Of a stretch of 64,000 nt of DNA, positions 47,250 to 61,255 are shown one piece after another (positions within the stretch are counted from its first letter, which is position 1; the number at the start of each line of letters is the position of its first letter). The position numbers were made by a program, and so were the translations under genes. The notes beneath the pieces are model-generated. The model was not told where the DNA came from. It ran no database searches and saw only the letters and a list, made by a program, of their open reading frames with translations. Source of the DNA: Pelecanus crispus (taxonomy: Eukaryota; Chordata; Aves; Pelecaniformes; Pelecanidae); contig NC_134676.1 of NCBI RefSeq assembly GCF_030463565.1, forward strand, positions 29,947,228-30,011,227, written 5' to 3'.

Positions 47250-50200
47250 GATTTACCAAGCCTAATGAAGGTTATTGGAAGGTTATCATATCCCTTGGAC
47301 ATGATATATTTAAAACAATAAATTCCTTTGGAAAAAAGGAGCTTTTTGCCTAGCCAACAGTAATGTAATAACCCATACATTTTAAATAACTTCAAACTGC
47401 TCATTGTTTCACCTTTTTCTAGTGGGGACTTCAAATTTGTCAATTTTGTGTTCAGCATGGTTGTTCTATGTTATCAACAGAGTATTCAGAGTTCTGGATG
47501 ACTGGTCATCTGATGGTTGCTATTTCTTATACTAACTGAATAAATCTATTTTTCCTCATTTTCAACACAAAAATCCATTGGCATACATTGCCAAATAATG
47601 CTGTAATTGTGACCAGCCCTCAAACCTCCCCACTGTCAACCTGGAGGCACTATCTTGCAACAATGATTCCAGACCAAGGAGAAAGGACCAAAATCCCCCT
47701 TTATAGCAGATTATCAATTCTCGGAAGAAATCTTGCAAAAATGTTACAGAGCACTTCATCTTCACCTTCTCCATTGAGACAGGGCCACCAGAGCATGTTA
47801 AGTTTCCTGCTGACCTAAATTGCAAGCTGGAGAAATAGGCAAGTGCACAGCATTAATCAAGGCAGTGGGTTTTACAGAGTTGTCAAAGCAAATTCTGATG
47901 TTGTAAAAATCCAGAGTTCTGTTTCTGCAAGTAAGAAGAAAATGATTTGCAGACTTGATGGAGAAATGGCTGTATAAGGTCCAGGCACTGGACTATGAGA
48001 GCAGAACTTAAGAAAACTCCTTCCAGGCACACTCTGAAAGCCCTGCAGGTGTCGCCAGGGGCTACAGAGGCTAATCAGTCAGTCTTCTAACTAGCTGAGA
48101 TGATCGGGAGTGCCTAACACAGGCATAACTCCATTTACATCAGAGAAGATAGATTCACTGCCTCCAGGGCTCAATTCAGTCCAATGACTTCTTAAATTTA
48201 AGCTGGGTGCAAAGAAGGTATAGTCATTTTTTCCAGCAAGAACTCTTATATATGTACAAATATCCGAGTACTTTACACATTTCTCGGTGAAAATAAAATC
48301 CATACCTGCTAGGATGCTGAGTTGGTGTGACAGCTGTGAACAAAAAGTCAGCTCTACTAACATTGCTGAGCCCTCTGATGGTGACAAAGATTTGGAAGAG
48401 TGACACTGACTGCAAAATGTGACTGTTTTCCTTGTAGTTATTTAAATCTGCTTGCTCTGAACACAATGGTTATTGCAGATTCATATCTAATGTTATGAGT
48501 TTTATAGAGAATTATGCGTTGTCTCTGCAAAGTTAGGTTAATCTTTCTTGCATCTGATCTGCTGCAATACTGAACTGTGTTGTGACTCTGCAGGAAGCAT
48601 AAATGACTGTTTTATCTTCTTCCTTTCCCTGCATAAATGGAATTCGCATTCAAGTTTCATACGGTTCAGCTGCAACCTGGTGATAGTTAAACATTTTTCC
48701 TACTTACACCTGACTTGCAACAATTATAAACTACAAGTCCTGTGAGGCAATGTCCTGCAGCATATTGTATTTTAGGATTTTTAAGCTGACATTTATTTAG
48801 TGAAATAAGGCTAGTTGCATTTAATTTCATTTTAGTTCTTGGGTAAGTCCTTATCTGTTAGATCTCATTTGGGTATATACTTCCAGGTAATAACAGAGCC
48901 CTGAAAGTAGAAGGCTAGGCAGAAGATGATGATGCAGCCTGAACGGTAACTGCAAGATTCAGCCTCCAGTTACTGTACACGAACCCAGTCCATCAATCCT
49001 TGCTCAGGACTCTTGAACAGCAGTTGGGGAAAGCAAGCTGACCTTTTTGCACTAATATTCATAGCTGGATTCATATCTTCTGCCTCAAACTTTAATCTCT
49101 AATACTTGCAGACTTATGAACTGAGCTATGTTAGGAGCTGCCGCAAGAACTGTAAGTGATCACAGAGGACTCCATGGCTCTGCGACCTACTCCCACTGAA
49201 ATCTCCTGAAGTAAATTCAAGGCATTAAACCATTTTTTCACATACCCTGTTGATCAACAGACTAATTGTATCAACTTCTCACACTAAATACTGATTTCTT
49301 GCACTATTTGCCAACTTTGTGTGACATCTAATTTGCTGCCAAAATACAGCCATTTGTCAAGTGGAAGCAAACACCTTTCACTCCCATCTGTTACTGTCAG
49401 GGGGAAATTATTACCCTCAACTGTCATTCCCCACCTTCAGAAACAGTATTTTTCACATAAATTCTTCATGTTTTACTATTTCAGGGCTCTATGAAGGACT
49501 GCTAAAGCATTCAAAATCTCTTCTGAACACAGTGGTACTACAGAAAGTACTCTGAAAAAGAAGTTGAAGCAAATCAGTCTGAAGCACAATAACAATAATA
49601 GTTTATATATTATATTTTTAATGCCTACTGAAATAGGTTCATCTCCCAAAAAAGGGGATATGCCACAAAAACTGAACCAAATACCCTAGGGATTTCATTA
49701 TCAATTTCACTGAGACTCTGGACAGGAGTGAAATTTAAAACAGAGATTGCTGAAGACCTCAATAAAATCAGAGTCAAAGAGAACAAGAATACACCTCCTG
49801 TTTATGTACTGAACTTGCAACAGTAGTGGAACCCACTGCTCCTCTTAAATGGGTTCACCCTTGACTTTGCTTAAGGAAGAATATATCCAGCAGTCAGTCA
49901 ATAACACCAATCTGTTCAATAAGTTCGGCTGCAAGCAATTGCTATCGAGCATTAAAATTTGCTACCAACAGGAAAAAGACAAGCCTCTTCTTGGAGTAAA
50001 TAACTGTCTTTAATTATTGGAATAATTCTTTGATTAGGAAACCAAACATTCCTTATCCATCCTACAATAAACAATTATTCCCAATACTTAAGGTTTCGTA
50101 TTTCTGGGGGAACTACCCAATATCCTGACCAGTTGCTGTAGAGACAGTGGGTCCCTGGCAGCAGTCTTTGCTTTCTCATTTGATGCCTAATTGTTGCTGT

Positions 50201-51280
50201 AGTCAGGTTTGGCTGTCTCTGAACTCTACCATATCTGTTCTTTCATTGACCTGTGTCATCTACAATCCACATGGTGGATAAAGCTCAAATCCCAGACGTC
50301 TTGTCCACCACTATTTGGCAGCACTGTAATTTCAGTGAGAGGATGGCAAGCAAAGGACATAAATCTGAACTGGCACAGCTGAAATTATGCTTTGCAGACA
50401 GGTGTGTGCATCTTTATGACCCTACTCCAAGAAATGATCTCCTGTAATTATAGAGAGAAGAGAGAGGAAAAAAAAAAAAAAAACCAACAGAGAGAAGAGC
50501 AGTTTAATATCTGGGCAAAAACAGAGGGAAGGGTGATGGGTGTTTACCAGAGGGCCATGCAATGTCCCTAAGTTATGAGAAATGCCTTGTTAAATAGCAT
50601 GGCTGTAGTCAGCATGGCTTTGAGAAGCAAAAACCCCATGCCTTCCCAGGTGTCTGACATGGGCTTTCACCAACAGTTTGTTTACCTGAAGTCACCATCT
50701 CCCTCAGGAATCATCCTTCCAACCTTGAAATGAGAGGTTCTGATTCAGAGACAGCTAGCAGACTGCTGCATCCATGCTGCATCAGCATGGAATACTTCAT
50801 ATGTACCTTTATGTCTTATTTTTCAGTTGTTTTGCCCTTAAAGCCTTTTTATATAAATTGTATAGTCTTTTCCATTATTTTCAAAGCAATATGTAGCACT
50901 TATTAATGTTCCATATAAGCAAAACTTAGGATCTTACTCCAAAATATTCACAGTTCAGAGTGGCTTCCTGAAATGCGTATTTTAATCTTGTTTAGGGCTA
51001 TTTCCACATATTGGTTTTGTAGATTAAAACTCTACAGACACTGTAATCTCTGAACAACTACTTTCAAAATGAATTTTATCTTCAGAACACATCCGATCGA
51101 TAGGTGTGAAAGGTTTTTAACCCCATAGAGACAAGGGAACAATTTCCAAGGTCATACTGAAACAGCAAACCTGAATCTTTAGAAGTCAACCACAGTGCTG
51201 CAGCTACACAATCCTTTTGGTTCTGCAAGGTACATCACATGTTGTGCATTAGAAAATATTGAATACTTAAAAAGCTATGC

Positions 51281-52441
51281 GTGATCTATCTGGACCTCTG
51301 TAAGCCCTTTAACACAACATCCTTCTCTCTATATTGGAGAGATATGGGTTTGATGGGTAGACTGTTTTGTGGATGAGGAATTGGTTGGATGGTCACACCC
51401 AGAGGGTAGTGGTGAATGGCTCAATGTCCAGATGGAGATCGGTGACAAGTGGTGTCCCTCAGGGGTCTGTATTGGAACCAGTACTATTTAATATCTTCAC
51501 CAGTGACAGAGAGAGTGTGATTGAGTGCACCCTCAGCAAGTTTGCAGATGACACCAAGCTGAGTGGTGTGGTTGACATGCCTAAGGGACGAGATGTCATC
51601 CAGAGGGACTTGGACAAGCTCAAGAAGTGGGCCCATGTGAACCTCATGAGGTTCAACAAGGCCAAGTGCAAGGTCATGCACCTGGGATGGGGCAACCCCC
51701 AGTATCAATACAGGATGAAGAGATTGAGAGCAGCCCTGCAGAGAAGGACTTGGGGAGACTGGTGGATGAAAAGCCAGGCATGAGCATTGTGTACAAAGCA
51801 ATATGCACTTGCAGCCCAGAAAGCCAACTGTATCCTGGGCTGCATCAAAAGAAGCATGGCCAGCAGGTCAAGGGAGGTAATTCTGCCCCTCTACTCTGCT
51901 CTGGTGAGACCTCACCTGGAGTACTGCATCCAGCTCTGGGGTCCTCAGTACAGGAAAGGCATGGACCTGTTGGAGCAAGTCCAGAGAAGGGCCACAAAAA
52001 TGATCGGAGGGATGGAACACCTCTCCTATGAGGAAAGGCTGAGAGAGTTGGGGTTGTCCAGCCTGGAGAAGAGAGGGCTCCAGGAAGACCGTATGCAGTC
52101 TTTCAGTACTTAAAGGGCACTTATAAGAAAGATGGGGACAAACATTTTAGCAGGGCCTGTTGCGATAGGACAAAGGGTAATGGTTTTAAACTAGAAGAGG
52201 GTACATTTAGACTAGATACAAGGAAGACATTTTTTACCGTGAGGGTGGTGAAGTACTGGAACAGGTTGCCCACAGAGGCTGTAGATGTCCCATCCCTGGA
52301 AACATTCAAGGTCAGGTTGGATGGGGCTCTGAGCAACCTGTTCTAGTAAAAGCTGTCTCTGCTTGTTGCAGGGGGGCTGGACTAGATGACCTCTAAGGAT
52401 CCCTTCCAACCCAAATTATTCTGTGATTCTATGATTCTATA
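51281..52441 (+). mobile_element. 5'-truncated CR1 element
   Basis: It begins within reverse transcriptase motif A (ATCTATCTGGACCTCTG) and runs through the 3' UTR to GATTCTATGATTCTATA. Readable parts include [28 protein letters not shown] (motif C intact) and [20 protein letters not shown], in two frames (51367-51783 and 51787-52113) split by a frameshift near 51720-51790. Its 3' end is of the same type as the CR1 at 19.7-25 kb (GGACTAGATGACCTCTAAGG). It lies in MAP1B intron DNA, antisense to the gene. Confidence 0.93.
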
Positions 52442-55400
52442 ATGGATTATTTTTTTACATGAACCTCCTAAGTTACCTTTAACTACTTCCCAGAGCTGAA
52501 ATTCTTCCATAAAACATTTGCCTGGCTATTAAGTTATCTGTATTATTTAGCAAATAGTAATGTTATCACTGCAGACCTTGAAACTCTAGCTATGAATGGC
52601 AACAGAAAGTAGAAACAAACACCCACTGAAATTTGTAAGAAATTTGTCTGAGACTACCTAGGCAAAAGCAAAGCAATTTAATCTTTTCCTCTCTTAGTTT
52701 TTGTATTTCATAAACTTGAGGCAGGCGGGTAGGCAAATGTGAGATTCTGTGTAAGCAGTTGTCTTGAGTTACACATCTCCATTACAAGTAATAATCTTAA
52801 AATGTTGTTAACAGCAAGTTAGTAAATTAATGGCATGTATACTACAGTTAGCCCTAGATTTTTAGGCTGTAATCCTTTCACTGTCTTGCATTAATCTCTC
52901 TCCTACCCTTAAATCTTAAATGCATACAAAATGGCAAGGGCAACTTTGTGATATGCTGCAGAACTGATCCGTGGATCTGGAGCTTTAGTTTTCAGCTGCA
53001 CAGCATATTTTGCCCTGGTACTGCATAGGAACTGGCAAACAACACACACCGTGATGGGAGACTGCAGTAATGCAGAGCTGACTCATCCGTCCTGAAGGTC
53101 AATGAAAGTCCTCGTCTGAGCCTGCATTTGGGAGTATTACTAACCAGAGAAGAGAAAGACAGCTGCGCAACATCAGACCTCAGAAACAACCTTCCCTGTC
53201 TAGAAAGAAGGAAATTTCTTCTTTCACCACTGGAAAATGTCTTGGACCCAGAAACCAAAATAATCTTGAGCAGAGCACACCATTCCCCAGTATAATTTAT
53301 TTGTAATAGTCCCCACAATGTGACATTTTAACTTTGCTCAGTTACTCAGAAAAGGGATCTCTCTCTCATATCCCAACTCAGTGTTAACTGTCAAATAGCC
53401 AAACAAAATCTTCCTTGGAAAAAATACTACTTCTTTCTCAATACCTCTGTGGCTCATTACTTCCCACTCCACTGTTTATTGAACAGCACCATATATCATA
53501 ATTCACAGGACAGGTTAGAAGCTTAAGTGTTCTTTTGTTATACCAAGTGCCCGGTATATTCACATTACAAACAAAACCAATTACCGGGCTGTTAAAGATG
53601 CTAAGCAAATTTGTGCATCAAAGCAAAAGTGCTTGGGACTTTTTCCAAGTGCTGCTTTTTATGGAAAAACAAACACCAGATTTACTTTAATGACATCTTA
53701 TAAGAAAATACGGTTGTGCCAACCTGCATTAAATAACATAGTGTCTAACCTAAATCCAAGTGCACTCCATAGGAAAATTACCACTGAGCTCAATGAGGAA
53801 TGGAAAAGATTCTCTGATTATAAATATCTGCTGTTGAAAACAAGATAGGGAACATCAGCATTATGTTTCTCCTTAATGGAATTTAAGCCAGATCCTTCCT
53901 GTGTTTTCAAAAAAACCCAACGTCTGCTAAATGTACTTTATTTCCCTTCAAATTTTGCCATTGCTAAAACCTGCTTTTTATATCCTTCCATTTTACCTCC
54001 CTGTGCTGCAGTGCCTGCTGTACCATCCTCCCCTCACCATCCTGACTGCCAGGGAAGGGAAGTTTGCTCAGTTTTTTCCTTTTCTCTGCAGCACACTGTG
54101 CAGATGCTTTCTTGCACTTCACTGCAACTCCCATCTTCATGTGGAAAATGGAGCACAGCAGCATCAGGGAAAAGCTGATGTAAATGTAAAATATGTAGCA
54201 AAGGGATAAATATTGAAATGAATATTTCAGAAAAAAAATAATTTCAGAAGTCTGCCTTTTGTCTTCCCATATTTCTCTACCTGAATACCTTTTTAGTCTT
54301 TTACTCCCTCCCTTCAGGGAGAAGTCTCTGAATTTTGATCATTTCAGGAGGTCTCTGTTAATGCTTCCAAATTGCCACAGCCTATTTACTAATGGGTTTT
54401 CATCACTATGGCAGCTGAAGCCAAACCCAAAGCTCCAATTAAAATCCTCTGGGGGATATTTCTGGTCTTGGGGTGATTACTGCATATGCAACTTATTTTT
54501 AAGTTCATCTGCCAACTCTGTCGAAAGTCAGACAAGTCGATACAACCTATAGGGGTTTCACACATGGGGAATCCATTTTTTCCCTCAAGCACATTTTCTT
54601 TGACATGTATTTATTAAGTTTCTCAGTTTATATATAATTTCTATCCTTCCTCCTGGTCCAAATCAGAGAAGGATTTCATTGCCTTGGCAGCCCATGAATA
54701 ATGAATGACAGATCTGGTTGCAGGCACTAAGGGCTGTTGCAGGGAGCTTTGGACTCCACTTTAGACACTTACCTTTGCCTTATATAAAATTATTTACAGT
54801 TGAATCTTCTGACAGTCTGGCAATCAGTAAGTTTTCTTGGGAAAAAAACCCACAGTTTATAACCTACCCTTGATACCTGTACTGCAATGTTTATTATGTA
54901 CAATAAAAATCCGAGGTCGCTTGCCAAAATACCTCCTTAAGCATAATTTACCTAGTGGTGCTCTTTGAAGAACTGTGAAGATCTTATTTCACAAGTAACA
55001 TCACAGCTTTATTCCTGTTTCCTGAACAAATCACACAATCATAATAGCTGTACTACAGTGCAAAAGTTACATTTTTTAATTCTTGGGTTTATTTTTGTGT
55101 GCTTTAGAAACCTGCCATTCTGTTAAATTTGTTATTACTATCAACTAATTTACCAGCTGTGGAATATCCCTGAGCCTCTGCAACCACTGCAAAACCAAAC
55201 AAGATGCGCTGTAAGCCTTTAATGAGAACCAGGTTTAAGCTTTTCCCCTGGCAACCGTCCGGCTTCCCAGCTCCATGGGACAACGTGCCCAAAGCTTTTA
55301 TTTTGCTTTACATATAGTCAGTGAAAAAAGCCATGACGATAAGCAGTGTTGCTAATCAATTTCTGGACATGAATTCACCACCCTATTCTAGCAGCAACCA

Positions 55401-55872
55401 CTTTCCTGGTCTGAAAGAGCAGAGCAACTTTTCTGCCCAAAGGCAGAGATCTTGCTCTGCCAAGAGACAGACTCACTTGAAAGCCTCAAAACATGTTCAT
55501 CCTCCGATTCTTTACTGGATGTGTGCAATTCTCCATTGTGATGGTTTTATACAAATTGCAAATGTAATATGAAATCAATTGCTTCTGCATACAATACAGG
55601 CAGGTACTATTAATTAATTCCAGGTTTTACGAAGAAGAAAATGAGAAGGCACACCTGGCAGCTAGATGTTTCAGCACAAAGGGAACATTCTTTTGGCTTT
55701 CAGTTCTGGAATTAAAACAAGCCATAAAGTAGTCCCTCCAGTCTTTGGCCTTAAATTTTCTGATGATGTGCTTAAGTACAACCAGTTGGACTACATTATA
55801 AGACTGAAAAAGTCAATGCTATCCTGTAACTAGAACATCAAAAACAGGGAGGGAGGGAAAAAACAGTAAGTT

Positions 55873-56228
55873 GTGATGCCCAATGCAATTGCTCACCACC
55901 CGCTGACCGATACCCAGACAGTTCCCGAGCAGCGATCGCTGCTCCCCGGCCAACCCCCCCCAGTTTCTATACTGAGCATGACATCATATGGTATGGAATA
56001 GCCCTTTGGCCAGTTTGGATCAACTATTCTGGCTGTGCCCCCTCCCAGTTTCTTGCGCATCTGGCAGAGCATGGGAAGCTGAAAAGTCCTTGACTAGCAT
56101 AAGCAGTACTTAGCAACAACTAAAAACATCAGTGTGTTATCAACATTCTTCTCCTCCTAAATCCAAAACACAGCACTGTGCCTGCTACGAGGAAGAAAAT
56201 TAACTCTATCCCAGCCAAAACCAGGACA
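55873..56228 (-). mobile_element. Truncated endogenous retrovirus LTR (5' part), inverted
   Basis: On the - strand it starts at 56228 with TGTCCTGGTTTTGGCTGGGA and follows the solo LTR at 24101 for about 356 bases. It stops at the sequence GGGCATCAC, before the TTATTA-rich stretch and the poly(A) signal. The rest of the LTR is missing. The CRE has become TGATGTCA and the TATA box TATAGAAA. No viral coding sequence lies beside it. Confidence 0.88.
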
Positions 56229-59200
56229 TATCTTCAGGAAATACAAACCCTTATCCAAATATTATCTTGAAAAGTCAAAGTTTTTTAATACCTAAACTCT
56301 AAAATTTAACAAAGCAATTACCCTAATCAGTGGTGGAAACTGTAGTATTGAAAAGAAATGTATGAACAACAAATAGTGACAGCTCATATCCACTGACATG
56401 ATACAAGAAAAAAAATACCTGCTAACAGATGTCAGAGGGCTTGGAAATCAGAAATCAATGAACCAGCAAGTGTGAAAGCAAAAGCTGGCCCTCTAAATGG
56501 CAAAGTGGGCAGACTCCAGAGGACAGTCAAGAGTCTAGCTGGGATTATTTTTTTTCTTTACTAGCCCTGTACACTCTCCCTGCACTAACTTCTGTATGGA
56601 AAAATAAGTGAGGAACAGATCTAGTTCTGAAAATACCTATTTTAATCTTCAAATGTTTGAGTTACCATTTCTGATACCCTTTTGTACTCCCAGTATTCTT
56701 CCTAGGAAGAAGCGAATGCCCCTAGAAATAGTTCAGGCAGCCTCTGAGCTGAGGAGAAGAGGACAACTCTTGCTGACCCATAACGACAGGATCCTTTTGG
56801 CTTACACAGCCACAGCAAGCTTTTACAGGAGGGCACAGAATTCACACCTAGTGAAATAGTTCCTTCTGCATATGCAAGAATGGCTGTGGAGACCTGTCTC
56901 ATCTCTAACTAGATAAACCAGACTCCCAGGAAGTCCACCGCAATGCTCAGTACGCATCAAAGCTAGTTACTTTAAAATGAAAGAAAGAAAAGCTCATCCT
57001 GTCATGGAAAGGAGAATCATTTAATTAAATATGAGCTCTGCCTCAGGTTCTGTCTCTTGCAGCTAAGCCTTCTTACCCTTTCCTAAATCTTCATTGTTAT
57101 TTTGGAACCTCTAATCACCCTTTATGCCTTAAAAATACAAATCTCTGAAAATACTTAATGTCACCCAGTGGGAATAGTCGTACAATTTTGGCCTGGTCCT
57201 TCATGAAATTGTTGGAAACATTTAGCATACCATGATTACTTAAAACTTTAAGGTCTATTCTTCCTTTTATGTGCAAGCTTTACTCCCGTTAATGCCGGTA
57301 AGAGTAATGTGCATACAACAATGAAAGATTAAACTCTTCATTGTTTAAGAGATGGTGATCAGCCCTGTGCTGCTTTAGGGAAAAACATCAAGGATATTGC
57401 AAGTACTATAGGGAGTTAATCTCATTAGACACTACTAATAGCATTTGTGGCAGTGTTTGCTTCTTAAATCAACCATAGGTGACCACCTGGTGCCCTGTAA
57501 CTGGAAAGCTCCTTCCACAACACAAGCACGGACCAGTCTCGGCTTAGGAGATTAATCTGTAAACTGCTAAGAATCTATTCTCCTGACACTTTCTCCCCCA
57601 CTGAGAACAACATGTATTTTTATTTTCAGTTTGAATATTTGTAACTAAACAAGAGAACATTTTTAATTAATTTTTAACTACACAAAGCCTTAAAAAAATT
57701 TTTTTTGAAGAATCATGGATTCAAACACAAAGGCGTTTAATTAGGGATTAAATATATTGTAATGCTTTTCAGTGCAAACTTCACACATCTTCTTGAGTTA
57801 CCATATGATTGGCTTCACCTTGTACTTTCCAAAAGTAAAATTGCTGCAGGGCTGATTTTAAGTACTCTTCAAGACAGCAATCAGACAAAATAAAAACATC
57901 TGTAAAAGAGAAACTAGTACACTGAAAACCATATAAGATGTCTCTTTTATTGGTCAGCATTGTCTTGTCTATAGAAGCTATCCATGCTATTCTTAAATAC
58001 AGAGAGATATCTTTAACTAGGTTGACTTAGTGCATACCAATTAAATCAGCAGTCATGCTGACCTAAACCAGCTAGTGACCTAGCCCACAAATCACTTTTA
58101 CTGCAGATTTGAACAGAAAGGCCACCAATCACTAAGCAACTGTTTGCAGGCACCAGCTGAGTAATTAAAGCTCGTTTCATCATACAGATTTCATCATGCT
58201 GTGAAAAAAAATTTGCCATTGACAACCCCTGTTTCTGTATCTGAAATCTAGAAATTTACAAAAATCAAACTCAAGAAAAAGACTTATTCACACTAGGCTT
58301 GGTATTAGAACTAACTTGCATCCAGTTGCGCTGCTTTAGGGTACAAGCAGGAAGAATGGTGATCACCAACTTTTTAAACAAATTTAATCTTTCTAATTAC
58401 TTCTGGCAATTGACACCAAGTAGCCTCCAGCAATGGATTGTCAAGATGAAACTTCAAAGATAATTAGAGAAGATGCACTTACAAATGTGTCAAAACTGAA
58501 ATCTAGAGAGGTGTTGGCAGAATATTATTAACAGAGCTGATGTGTTGATATGGATGTAGATTAATGAGGGCTGCAATTAAAATGGAAAGACTGAAGAAAG
58601 AAACGTACAGGAATTTTATTTTGTACATTTTAAAAGATGAGTTGTATCCATATTCCATGTGGGGATTTCATAACAATTGACACCTACAATTTATTAAAGT
58701 GGTAGCTCTTGAGCAATACTGGGTGGATCCTAGAGATGTAATGTTCTGTTTAAATCAGGGGATCTAGAACAGTTCAAATTTTTAAAGAAAGCCAGTCCAC
58801 TTTCTCATTTATAAAGATGGCCCCTCCAAGTCTCTGGTCCATCTCCCAGCAGACTCCAGGATTTGCCTTTATCTCTGTGCACTGATTGCCCCTGGAAAAG
58901 TGCTCCAGGAGTCCTCAAGTCTGGAGGGTCTTACCTGTAGCCCCAAGGGTCATACTGCTGAAATTATCTTCATGCTGTGTTTCCCCAGATAAAACAGAAG
59001 AAGAGCCAGAAAAAAAACAGGTCTTGTGAGTTTCTTAAAAGAAGTTGATATGCAGAAAATCCAGATAACAGGGAAAAAAATCTCAGCTCTCACAAAGATG
59101 AGAATGAGGGAGTGTGGTAAATTCTGTAGATAGTGTAAGGACAATTTTGTTGAAAATTTGTGAGTATAAATCATTTGTCAATAACCAACATCTTCATTTT

Positions 59201-59385
59201 GATCAAGCTAGTCTCAAAAATTCCTGTAGGGTTTCCCCAAAAAAATTCTGCAGAATCTGGAGTGGCAAAAGTGGGAATTTTATAGCATTTGACATATATA
59301 GCATTTGGATATTCATAAGCTTTAATAGTGTGCCCTTGGACAGGTACACATAAAAGGAGGCCCATTCCAAAAAGTTTTTCCTGAT

Positions 59386-59526
59386 TCGGGTTAGCTCAGT
59401 TGGTTAGAGCATGGTGCTAATAACGCCAAGTTCACAGGTTCAATCCCTGCTTACTGCAGGGGGGGTTGGGCTCGATGATCTCTCACGGTCCCTTTCAACC
59501 CAAAGCATTCTATGATTCTATGATTC
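59386..59526 (+). mobile_element. tRNA-Ile-derived SINE with CR1-like tail (TguSINE1-like)
   Basis: The head resembles tRNA-Ile(AAT): TTAGCTCAGTTGGTTAGAGC (A box at 59391-59403), CTAATAACG around the anticodon, and B box GGTTCAATCCC at 59437-59447. The body and tail (GGTTGGGCTCGATGATC, CCCAAAGCATTCTATG) copy the CR1 3' end also seen at 24915-24980. This structure is a non-autonomous SINE presumably moved by a CR1. It is not a functional tRNA gene: the acceptor stem and 3' part are replaced. TGATTC occurs at both edges, but the tail repeat makes a target duplication ambiguous. Confidence 0.92.
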
Positions 59527-61255
59527 AGATACAATGGTGTAATGTTTTGTGTTGTCTAAGAACAGATGTCTACAGGGTAAATGAAGAAAGTCAAGTCCAA
59601 AAGTAGCATTAGGACAGTCAAGTGCTGTACAAATTCAGACTGAAATGTGCCTCAAGCCACATTTGTCTCATGGTGAACAGTCTGTACACATGGCAGGAAG
59701 AAAGGCAACATCACCTTTGCACAAAGGGTGAGATTTCACTGTGTTCTCCCAAGAAAAAGACCATTCTATATTGCCTGCATTTCTTAACTTAAAGGTAGTT
59801 TCTGGGGACCTCCTCTTTCCTCCTCAAAGAACAGCCAGTGCGTAGGCTTTTTTTTTTAATTTTCAGGTGATCCATAAAATGCCTCTCTTATTCAACGTGT
59901 AGCCCACACAGTGCCACAGGATCCAACACTCCTCATTACTCCACAGTCCTACCTAGCCTGATGAAAACCTCACCCAATCCTGAGAACCGTGTACCTTCCT
60001 CATTTGAAACAGAACTGGCACAGCGCAACACTGAAATAGCTGATTTTTAGGCACCTGGAAAAAAAAATACCTAGTGATTATAAAAAGAGCTGTTGGTTAT
60101 GGTGGCTTTCCCCTTGTAAGGTCAGCAGTGTGGCCTAAATCCCATATGCTGCTACTCAATTTTTAATAGGTCATTACACAAAATTTCATCCATTTTTTAT
60201 GAATGCTTAAGAAAAAACTGAATATGACTGCTGGTAGGCATGGGGTAAGGGATTGTATCTTTATATAAGTAGGTTGTTTTTTCTTTGCATATAGCTAAAA
60301 AAGATAAAAAGAAAAGCATATATGTTTATCCTTACACTGGGACTGCACTGCTGGCAACATTCAGCACTTATCCTAAAGCTGCTTGTATACACCCAGTTAA
60401 AGGAGAGAACCAGAAGACCCATTTACTGATCTGCAAGGCATGAGGGTTTCAGAAACCAACCAAGGTCACCCTCGAGGACAGCACGTATCACTGAGACATA
60501 AGAAGGCCTTGTCACTACCTCAGGATAGTTCACACCAGGAATCCACAGGGAGATTGCATCCCAGTTTTAGGACCCATCCTCTGCAATGATTGGCACTGGG
60601 CTGGCTGAGATCAGAGAGATTTGCCAAGGTGGGTAAATTTGCTTCCTCATCACTTCCAGGAAAAACTTGGTGGCTCAGAGCCACGCTTGCCAGTGCTTTA
60701 AGTAATCACTAAGGGGGTAGGAATAAATCAGACTTAGATTTCAAAACAATGCCTCTGGCCCCCTCCCTAGCATCCCTTACTTCCCAGCTTGAAAGGCTCA
60801 GCAAGATTCCCAGATTACCAACTGATCTTCCTTGCCCTCTTTTCTGTTTGCCGTTATTTCAATATATATACACAAAATGTCCCATGCTACTCTCCTTTCA
60901 ATGCTATAAATTGCTTTCATGACCTGCTTAAAATCATAGAATCATAGAATTGTTTAGGTTGGAAAAGACCATTAAGATCATCAACTCCAACTGTTAACCT
61001 AACACTGCCAAGTGCACCACTAAACCATGTCCCTAAGCAACACAGCTACACGTTTTTTAAATACCTCCAGGGATGGGGACTCAACCACTTCCCTGGGCAG
61101 CCTGTTCCAATGCTTGACAACCCTTTCTGTGAAGAAATTTTTCCTAATATCCAATCTAAACCTCCTCTGGTGCAACTTAAGGCCATTTCCTCTTGTCCTA
61201 TTGCTTGTTACTTGGGAGAAGAGACCAACACCCACCTTGCTACAACCTTGCTACA

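Noticed and set aside
47156..47458. 100-codon - strand frame sharing its end with the frame over MAP1B exon 3
   Set aside because: The similarity is confined to the 97-bp repeat outside exon 3. Most differences change the amino acid, so there is no sign of coding constraint or a duplicated exon.
59386..59460. Possible tRNA-Ile gene
   Set aside because: The A and B boxes are present, but the acceptor stem and 3' end are replaced by a CR1-like tail. It is the head of a SINE.
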